From: Paguma larvata
Taxonomy: Eukaryota > Chordata > Mammalia > Carnivora > Viverridae
Assembly (NCBI GenBank): GCA_030068075.1
Contig: CM057837.1
Coordinates: forward strand, 27,329,089-27,393,088
Reading direction: 5' to 3'
Length of the DNA stretch: 64,000 nucleotides
Shown here piece by piece: positions 56,896 to 64,000 of this stretch. Position 1 is the stretch's first letter, and every line of letters starts with the position of its first letter. Under the pieces are notes generated by a model. It was not told where the DNA came from, made no database searches, and worked only from the letters and a program-made list of their open reading frames with translations. The translations under genes were made by a program, and so were the position numbers.

Positions 56896-57399
56896 TCAAG
56901 GCCTTGAATGCCAAGGCCGCTCGAGGTCAAAATAACAACAACATGTCATCGTGGAACGCGCTACCAGGTGACATCTGTCCCATTTTGACTTCGACGCTGT
57001 CGCTTTGAGCCAAGAGACGGGACCGGAGATCCAAAGAAGAAAAGATTCTCTTCCTTTTACACGGGGATCAGATGGCTGGGACAAGCCTCTCTTGGAAGAT
57101 TCGCACATTGGTTGGCCCAGTTCACAAGGGCGAAGTAGTAACTCGGGGAGAGACGGAAGGGGAAGAGTATAGCTTTTCTTCTTTTGTAACCGCCAACGCT
57201 CACCCATCTCTCTAAATATCTTTCTAAAAAGTGACGGATGGGTCTCCCTTCTCTCGCGTTGGGTCACCACTAAAATAAAGTTCTCCCTGCTCTCATCCAC
57301 CCGAAACTCGGGATCGACATTACTGTATCGAAATGTGATCATATGTTTGATTATGTGGCCATGAAGCATAAGTGATATTTGTTAGAAGGTGTTGAGCAA
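56896..57399. other. Unique sequence
   Basis: A minus-strand frame of 157 codons (56896-57369) has no recognised domain. I do not call it a gene. Confidence 0.4.
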
Positions 57400-57950
57400 T
57401 ATCACCATACGTAACAAAGCTAAAAAGTAGAACTTTATTTTTTTGAAGGAATCTTTTATCTGTGTTTTATAAATAATCCACGACTCTGGGATACTTCTAA
57501 TATTATTTACAACACAGAGAACAAAACACAAAGGCTCCTAAGCTGCCGGTGTTATCTGAACATCAAGCAGGAATTTTTAGCGCCGTTTCCCTCCTAAATG
57601 TTCAATTTAGATTTTGTCGCACTCGTAATTACTTTGAACATTTCAGACACACAACACAAAAGACTCTGATGTGACGTGTCCTTTGATAAACCATTATGTT
57701 CGTTGTGAATTCTAAATCAAATCTTGTGACCAAATAGTACCGCGCATTAGAGGTTTCCATAGTTTATTTGCGAAATAAATAAATAAGCCCACAATAATCT
57801 CCAATGAAAACAAATCAAGAATGCATTCCTAATAAATTTGCATTGTGTTCGATCGTTTTTGTGATAAGATTTAGGAACCATTATCGGAGAGAATTGGCTG
57901 AAAAATAATTCGTCAGTCGGACAAGCCAGGTTCTTTTTTAATCTTTTAGG
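57400..57950. promoter_or_regulatory. Candidate developmental enhancer / conserved noncoding block
   Basis: About 550 bases of AT-rich repeat-free DNA. Motifs: palindromic homeodomain site GTAATTAC at 57625-57632, TCF/LEF-type CTTTGAT at 57681-57687, and forkhead-like 'agtttatttgcgaaataaat' near 57762-57781. It sits directly left of a SINE, which forms a sharp boundary. Conservation is not tested. Confidence 0.45.
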
Positions 57951-57953
57951 CAC

Positions 57954-58112
57954 GTGTTTTGGGGCACCCAGGTGGCTCAGTGGGTTAAGCTTCCAACTTT
58001 GGCTCAGGTCACGATCTCATGGTTTGTGGGTTCGAGCCCTGCGTCCGGCTCCGGGCTGACAGCTCGGAGCCTGGAGCCTGCTTTGGATTCTGTGTCTCCC
58101 TCCCTCTCTGCC

Positions 58113-58155
<43 letters not shown>

Positions 58156-58199
58156 AATAAATAAACATCAAAAAGATTTTTTAAAAAAACCTGTGTTTT
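57954..58199 (+). mobile_element. SINEC_Fc-type SINE, full-length
   Basis: Element 57961-58192 with an A-box-like TGGCTCAGTGGG at 57973-57984 and a B-box GGTTCGAGCC at 58029-58038. A CT microsatellite and 'caaaaataaataaacatc' tail follow. Short direct repeats GTGTTTT at 57954-57960 and 58193-58199 flank it. Confidence 0.93.
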
Positions 58200-59399
58200 A
58201 AATAACCTCCATTTGATGATGGGTCTCTCCCTGTGTTTAAAGGGCACTCACTGGGAGCGACCGATGGCTTGCTGTGAGGAGCTCTTGAGACAGGATGCCT
58301 TCCTCTCCCCAGGAAATAAATCCAGGTCTCCATAGCCGAAGTAACAGGGGGTTTCAAATTGTTTAAATATGGAGCACACTTGATACTTTTCTCCACTGCT
58401 CTCAGGCTGGAGGCTTCAGGGACCGTACAAAGGGTGCCCGCATGAGGTGGGGGCCCAAAGTTTGAGAACGCGTTGCTTCATTCGAATACGTGCGTCATTA
58501 TTCAGTGCAGGGGATTGACAATAAAAGGCGAGAAGTCTATTGAAACCTAAGAGTTAATCTACACGATATTTTAAGAAAGCTTAAAAAAAGAAAGATACAC
58601 AGAGAGGTGAAGAAATCCCCCCCACGGGTCACTCCGTCCCATTCCCGGGACCACTCTTCTGCTCATTCCCATGGAGTAGGAGCTGTCTTACTGGCTTGCA
58701 GCTTCGCGAGCGTGCCTGGATCTCCGTAAGGAACGATGCGTGTCTCCCTCATCTTTGTTCTTTTCACATCTGGCTCGGGGCGCTCAGTGGATGTTTGTTG
58801 AACAAATGGCTACATGGACAGATGGAGTGGTTAGAGGAACAGAAGGAAAGAAGGGCGGACGGCTACAGACCGCGCTCTCTCTCCAATTAGATTTGACTGG
58901 TGGAAGAGCGGAGGTGAGAAGACATGAAATCGGATATTATTCCAGGTTACTTGTTTTAAAAAAAAAAAAAAAATTCATGGAACAGAAACCCAAATCAAAC
59001 TAGCCAGAGGAAAACAAATAGATACGTCATGTCATTGTGACGACTCAGGAGCAAGGGGGTAGGCTCTGCTTCAGGTGGAGCTGGATCAAGATCTGGGAAG
59101 GACGTGACGTCCTCGGGGGCTTGCCTCTGTTCCGCTCCACGTTGGCTACACTCTGACACAGCTTCGGGTGCGTAGTCTTTGCCGCACTTGCTCTCAAAAG
59201 GGGAAAGAGCGTCTTGCCTTTGGTTCCTCCCTCCTTCCAGTCCCCATCGCCCACTCCTCGCTTCCACCCCGGGCACGTGCAAGGATATCCCAGGGCCCCT
59301 TAGAGGTACGTCGTGCTCTTTGGAGAAAAATAAGAATGCCTAAACTCAGTGGCAATAAATGAAATATATAATTGCCTTGGGTCATAAAAGAGAAACTTT
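58200..59399. other. Unique sequence with minor repeat scraps
   Basis: 58770-58815 ('gcgctcagtggatgtttgtt' then 'gaacaaatggctac') resembles an L2 terminus. 58395-58470 weakly recalls an hAT end. An A run lies at 58960-58973. Overlapping frames at 58995-59385 have no known domain. Confidence 0.4.
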
Positions 59400-59575
59400 T
59401 AGCTCAAGAAGGCTTCGGTATCATTTCACGTTATTATCTCCATTTTAGAGAAATAACATTTGAATGGTGATGAAAGCACAGAAAACCTAACTAACTTGCA
59501 TCGAGTCACACAGCTCTTTCCTGGCCGAGCCGGAGTGCCAACCCGGTGGGGTCTGTAAGCACGGCCAGGGCTTCT
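59400..59575 (+). mobile_element. MIR SINE, 3' half
   Basis: 'gttattatctccattttaga' then 'taactaacttgcatcgagtc' then 'acacagctctttcctggccg' follows MIR order. Confidence 0.8.
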
Positions 59576-59679
59576 AACATTTCTGCTTGGCTACTAAGCT
59601 CATTTCCTGGCTTGTAAAAGAAAAGGGCGGGGTGGGGGAGATAATGATAGCAGCTACTTCTAGAGCTTTTGGGGGGCTT
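59576..59679. other. Short unassigned stretch
   Basis: No feature recognised. Confidence 0.3.
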
Positions 59680-59757
59680 TTATGAATGAATACATGGGAA
59701 GTGCTTACAATACTGTCTAGCACATAGTAAGCACTCAGTAAGTGCCAGGAGCTTTTA
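59680..59757 (-). mobile_element. MIR SINE fragment
   Basis: 'atactgtctagcacatagta' then 'agcactcagtaagtgccagg' matches the reverse-MIR end ('…gtgcctggcacatagtaagcgctcaataaatg…'). Confidence 0.65.
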
Positions 59758-59809
59758 TGCTCTCAAGCTGGGGATTGGGGAGGGCTGGAGGAGAAGACAG
59801 GAAACCAAA

Positions 59810-60125
59810 ACTTAATTAATCAAGTGTTCTAGTTAGTAGGGTTCTGGCTCATTGATATTAGACAACATCGAGTTGACGAATGTCAAACATTCCCCCATAA
59901 GGGCTTAATTCGGCACGCGCTGAAGGCAGTGCTGGTGTTTATGATTTTTTTTCTTTTACCCAGAGACTAAACCTCCATGAGCGAGCTCCCATAATTGGGG
60001 GCTGCCTTTTCCGGCCAATCACAATGGAGACTTAGCCCGCAGCTGAGTGTAATTTCAATTCTGTTATGGAAATCGGATGAGTTCCGTGCAATAGAATCCC
60101 AAATGTTTCACTTTGTAGTTAAAAA
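59810..60125. promoter_or_regulatory. Candidate conserved noncoding element with CCAAT and SOX motifs
   Basis: Repeat-free. A CCAAT box at 60015-60019 lies two bases from a SOX-type ACAATGG at 60021-60027. TTAATTAATC is at about 59813-59822, and a second TAAT-type region lies near 59905. This texture is typical of developmental regulatory DNA. Inference only. Confidence 0.4.
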
Positions 60126-60879
60126 AACATATACCAGAAAATAAACATGTAGGCTTCTTAGGGAAAACTTCAGACACCAAAGAATGTAAGCATTTGAACT
60201 CCGGGCAACCGATAGGCTCTCAAACTGAGCTTTGCCTTGTACCAACCCCCCTTTCCCAACCCCGAGGAACCGCAGGGTCTACCCTCGTCCTTCCTGTCTA
60301 GCGAGAAACTTCTCTCTGACCCGCAGTTAAATACCTGCGCAAACAACACAGTCGCCATTAACACGGAACTCCCTCCAGTCTTCCATTTCTCCTTCCAAGA
60401 GAACGTATTCCTAATGTCGCCAAGGATTCTACTATAAATGGTAGATTAATTCCTGAGAGGGAGACATAGGGGTCCCTAGCAAGGCGAGGATTACTAAAAA
60501 CTTTGGGGCATCTTTCTAAAGAGGGACACAAGCTGTTAACTGACACTGACACGAATTAGCAAAAAGGCCAAAGCAGGTGTCTTGCTTTGCCAATTCAGCA
60601 CAGAGGAGAGGATTCAAGCATTATGATAACAGGGCCATTCATGTTGCTATAGGCTATAGTTGTGTGTTCACACTTCCATAATAAACCTATTTTCAGGGGC
60701 TTAGAATTCAACCGTAGAAATCTGCTCCATGCTCAAACTTGGCTTCACGAAATCTCAGACTGCACGCATAGCATCCCTCCCTCACTTAAAATAGTTTTGA
60801 AAGATGTGTTTTGGATGGGTTTAAATTTACAAAGTGCCAAAAATATCAGGGATTTGAGCAGCTATTTTTCTTGAGTTGA
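60126..60879. other. Unique sequence
   Basis: No repeat or gene recognised. Confidence 0.4.
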
Positions 60880-61135
60880 TATCTAGAGACAACTAATCCG
60901 TTCCTGTGTCAAGAAAGCGCCGGCTTTTTTTGATCGGTTTTGCCTGAAAGGTTGTCAAGTTGGAAAGAAGTTAAACACCGATCTGAAATGAATTAGAGAG
61001 CATTAGACAATAATTAAACTGAAATTAGGGCATCATTTATTCATCAAGTCACCACTAAGAAAAGAATCCAATCCTCCTAGATACCTTTAAAATATTTAGA
61101 TATCTTAAACACCTCTGCGAGTAGGGAGAGAACGA
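60880..61135. promoter_or_regulatory. Candidate conserved noncoding element
   Basis: AT-rich and repeat-free, with ACAATAATTAA at about 61007-61017 (TAATTA at 61011-61016), 'gaaatgaattagagagcatt' and other TAAT cores. Possibly part of the same regulatory cluster as 59810-60125. Confidence 0.35.
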
Positions 61136-61203
61136 TGGGATTTTTTTCCTGCTCAGAGGGGTTTGCTGGTGACAGTGACTGAATTTTGAATGGCGCCGAG
61201 CCC

Positions 61204-61374
61204 AGGGGGGGAGGGTAGGGGGGGAGGGGTGAAGTCACACTTCAAAAGCTGCCTTCCACTTGTGTTGACAAATGGAGGTGGTGACTGATCTCCGGCAAAC
61301 TCCCTGAGCATCTCCGTCAGATGCCCTTGGTCCCAGAATCCCCCGGGGTCGCGGCGGGGGCGGGGGGGGGGGGC
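61204..61374 (+). repeat. Two G-run clusters (G-quadruplex potential)
   Basis: 61204-61229 has four runs of three to eight G separated by one to three bases, meeting the usual quadruplex pattern. 61352-61374 has a second cluster ending in a run of about twelve G. Both are on the plus strand. Confidence 0.8.
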
Positions 61375-61728
61375 AAAAGCAGCAGGTGGACGACATGTTC
61401 CTCGAGCTTCCTTCTGTGAAGCTTGCTGTCCCGCTGGGGCGCTCTGAGGAACCATGCAGGAGGTACCTCAGAGTTGTCTCCCCAAAGGAGCGAAGACCGG
61501 GCCACCCATCCGTTCGGAACGAGCTTCCACACATTTGTGGACTCCTGGGGCTTTGGAGGAAGATTCTCAGAAGAAAAAAGACAAGACCGCCCTGGAGGTG
61601 AGAGACCGCCTCCTCACACAGGGAGGGTCCCCCAAAACGGCAGCTGAAGTCCGAGCTAGCCCAGGAGGTGTGGGGAGGGTGACCAACCTGTCCTGGTCTG
61701 CCAGAGACCCAAGGCCACACCCCAGGAC
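61375..61728. other. Unique sequence
   Basis: Frames open on both strands (up to 161 codons on the minus strand) with no known domain. Confidence 0.35.
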
Positions 61729-62491
61729 CACAGACACTTCTTTTTTTTTTTTTTTTTTTTAAGTAAATCCAAGTTAGTTAACAAATAGTGTAATAATGAT
61801 TTCACGAGTAGAATTTAGAGATTCATCACCTACATATAAACCCAGTGCTCACCCCAACAAGGGCCCTCGTTAATACCCATCGCCCATTGACCCCACCCCC
61901 CGCCCACGTCCCCTCCAGCTACCCTCACTCAGCTTGTTCTCTGTATATAAGAGTCTCTTCTGGTTTGCCTCCTTCTCTCTTTTTATCTCATTTTTCCTTC
62001 CCTTCCCCTGTGTTCATCTGTTTGGCTTCTTCAGCTCCACATGAGTGAAATCCTATGGTATTTGTCTTTCTCTGACTTATTTTGCTTAGCGTACTAGACT
62101 CTCATTCCATCCACGTTGTTGCAAATGGCAAGATTTCATTCTTCTTGATCGCTGAGTAGTATTGCATTGAGTGCGCGTGCGCGTGTGTGCGCGTGTGTGC
62201 GCGTGCGTGTGCGTGTGTGCGTGTGTGCGAGTGCGTGTGCGTGCGCGCGCGTGCATGTGTGCGCGTGTGTGCGCGCGCGTGCGTGTGCGTGTGCGCGTAC
62301 CGCTTACTCTTTATCTGTTCATCAGTTGATCAGTTGATGGACACTTGGGCTCTGTCCATAATTGGGGTGTTGTCGACAGTGCTGCTATAAACATTGGGGT
62401 GCATGTGCCCCTTCGAATCAGCATTCGACAAAGCATTAAGTTTTGTCTCCTTTGGTTAAATACCTAGTAGGGCAACCGCACAGACGCTTCT
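61729..62491 (-). mobile_element. 5'-truncated felid-type LINE-1
   Basis: The minus-strand element 61742-62478 ends in a poly-A tail (poly-T at 61741-61760). Plus-strand phrases 'catccacgttgttgcaaatg', 'gcaagatttcattcttcttg' and 'acattggggtgcatgtgccc' are the antisense of the end of a carnivore L1. Direct repeats CACAGACACTTCT (61729-61741) and CACAGACGCTTCT (62479-62491) differ at one base, so the truncation and insertion are clear. An internal GT/GC-rich tract (62168-62299) has expanded. Confidence 0.92.
62168..62299 (+). repeat. (GTGC/GTGT/GCGC)n alternating tract inside the L1
   Basis: About 130 bases of alternating purine-pyrimidine made of GTGT and GCGC units, at the site where other felid L1 copies, as I recall them, carry a plain GT repeat. 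Strong Z-DNA potential and many CpGs. Confidence 0.9.
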
Positions 62492-62849
62492 GAAAGCATT
62501 TCTTCGTGAGATGAGTCCACTCGGCCACCGGGCCTTTAGTGAGTTGGGGCCAGCACTGAGTTGCTGGGACAAAAGGCGATACCACTGGACGGCGGAGAGA
62601 ATCCCCGTCTCTACCCCAGCCCCCACCTCAGCATTCAACCCCTCGTGTAAGTGAAGGACTAAAAGATACTAATGGCTCTTGTTGTGGGAGAACCTCGAAT
62701 CTCCTCTGGCCCATATGTTTCCCTCAGGCCTACCCCCGTCTCTCCATGAGGCTCAACCACTTCCCTCCTGGTGCCCCCAGGCCCCAAGCTGTCCCCACAG
62801 CTCACACTGAACCCCACTCAGGTCACTCTGTCCCCTGATCTGCACACGC
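62492..62849. other. Unique sequence
   Basis: No feature recognised. Confidence 0.35.
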
Positions 62850-63115
62850 ATCTCTCTGCTCAGTCACCTCCTCCTCGAAGCCTTCCTGACACGCCCCCGC
62901 CGCCCCCCCCCCTTGGAAACACTGCCTCCCTGTCTAGACTCCCGTCAGTGCCATCAGACCCTTCCTGGCACACCTCTGCTCCCGCGACTGCTGCTCCACC
63001 ACACGGGGAGCGCCTTGAAGGCAGGAACGGGGTATTTTTCACTCTTTTCACCACGTTCCGCCTTCCTGGGTACTCCGTGCAAATACGTCAATCAGCAAAC
63101 ACATGAATGTTCCTT
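62850..63115 (+). mobile_element. LINE L2 3' end
   Basis: 'cctcctcctcgaagccttcc' then 'gcgccttgaaggcaggaacg' and 'caatcagcaaacacatgaat' follow L2 order ('…cacctcctccaggaagccttcc…gagctccttgagggcagggac…'). Confidence 0.65.
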
Positions 63116-63293
63116 TTTCAAACCATCTCTGGTCAGCGTATAACAGGACCAATGCGGATTCGTGAAGGACAAGGACACAGGCCTAATTCTGGAGCCCGTG
63201 AGTTGAGAGAGAAGTCCCTGAGGCCTCCCCACAAACTGCCCTGGAGCCAGGCTTCTCCGGAGCCTTCTAGAAATTGCAGGTTCTCCATCCTCA
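63116..63293. other. Unique sequence
   Basis: No feature recognised. Confidence 0.35.
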
Positions 63294-63337
63294 GAGGTTT
63301 TGCTGATTTTTTTTTTAATTTTTAAGGTTTATTTATT

Positions 63338-63375
<38 letters not shown>

Positions 63376-63540
63376 CGTTAAGTGGGGAAGGGGCAGAGAG
63401 AGAGGGAGACACAGACTCCGAAGCAGGCTCCAGGCTCGGAGCTGTTAGCACAGAGCCCCACACGGGACTCGAACTCACGCACTGCGAGATCATGACCTGA
63501 GCCGAAGTTGGCCGCTTGGCCAACTGGAGGCTTTGCTGAT
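63294..63540 (-). mobile_element. SINEC_Fc-type SINE, head truncated
   Basis: Minus-strand element 63308-63526. The usual head bases after '…ggccaactg' are missing, showing 5' truncation at insertion. Direct repeats GAGGTTTTGCTGAT (63294-63307) and GAGGCTTTGCTGAT (63527-63540) differ at one base. Confidence 0.92.
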
Positions 63541-63764
63541 CTAACAGAGCTTCTGTGAGAAGTGGAGGAAGGCCTGCCGTGCTTAACAAGCCCCTTTTCT
63601 ATTCAGATGGAGAAACTGAGGCTCAGGAATAAGACATGATTTGCTTTCAGCCTGCAGCCAATGAAGGAGCAGGGCTATTCCCGGTTAACCTGTCTCCTAT
63701 TTTCTTCCCCCAAATGATACTTCATCCCCTAGGAAGTCAGGGTTGGAGAAGACTGAGCCATTCG
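63541..63764. other. Unique sequence
   Basis: 63590-63625 ('tcagatggagaaactgaggc') resembles the MIR core ('…acagatgaggaaactgaggc…'). Confidence 0.4.
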
Positions 63765-63945
63765 GGACCCGCTACTCCGAGTGCGGCTCTTGGGCCAGCA
63801 AGCACGGGCCTCAGCCTAGAGCTTCTTAGAAATGCCGAGCCTCCGACCACATCCGGCTCCAAAGAGTCAGAATCTGCATTTTTAACCACAGGCCGGGTGC
63901 TGTGTGTGCACAGAAAGTCTGAGAAGCATGGAGCAAGTCTGCCGG
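63765..63945 (+). mobile_element. MER5-like hAT DNA transposon
   Basis: 'tagagcttcttagaaatgcc', 'gagcctccgaccacatccgg', 'agtcagaatctgcattttta' and 'gaaagtctgagaagcatgg' follow the MER5-type order. Confidence 0.7.
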
Positions 63946-64000
63946 GGCTCTCAAGGGTTGACACGGCCCTCAAGTGACTCTAATCACCTAGCAATTGGAT

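Noticed and set aside
56896..57369. 157-codon minus-strand frame
   Set aside because: No recognisable domain; length is possible by chance in a 64-kb window with many frames.

Overview
The window is nuclear DNA from a carnivore, most likely a cat-family (felid/feliform) species. The diagnosis rests on fourteen tRNA-derived SINEs. They start with a GGGGCGCCTGGGTGGCTCAG-type head, carry a CT-rich middle, and end in a TCAAAAATAAATAAAC-type tail, which is the feliform SINEC_Fc type; the dog SINEC_Cf head and tail read differently. A 5'-truncated felid-type L1 near 61.7-62.5 kb supports this. Older mammalian repeats (MIR, L2, L1M, MaLR-type LTRs, hAT/MER5-like elements, a Tigger-like element) make up most of the other recognisable sequence.

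I find no protein-coding gene I can support. Open reading frames are short, overlap on both strands, and mostly run through SINEs, microsatellites or L2 relics. No functional RNA gene or CRISPR array is visible. I read the window as intergenic or intronic, gene-poor mammalian sequence.

Layout: 0-4 kb unique DNA, a MIR and two minus-strand L2 copies; 4-9.2 kb AT-rich DNA with L1M remnants and two SINEs; 9.2-15.5 kb mainly unique, with one MaLR-like LTR and hAT/MER fragments; 15.64-16.74 kb two adjacent CpG-rich blocks, the first with a consensus CRE, the best promoter candidate; 17-21 kb L2, LTR and three SINEs; 21-28 kb mostly unique, with a long pyrimidine tract; 28-33.5 kb SINEs (one nested), MIRs and an AT-rich block; 34-41.3 kb enhancer-like AT-rich blocks, a GGAA tract, a Tigger-like element and a CpG cluster; 41-57 kb alternating unique DNA and MIR/L2/SINE/hAT; 57.4-61.1 kb enhancer-like blocks with homeodomain, SOX and TCF-type motifs; 61.2-64 kb G-runs, the L1, an L2 and a truncated SINE.

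The window contains no visible gene system. Its likely interest is regulatory: one possible unannotated CpG-island promoter plus several repeat-free, motif-rich AT blocks of the kind found around developmental genes. These are inferences from composition and motifs; conservation and expression data would be needed to establish them.
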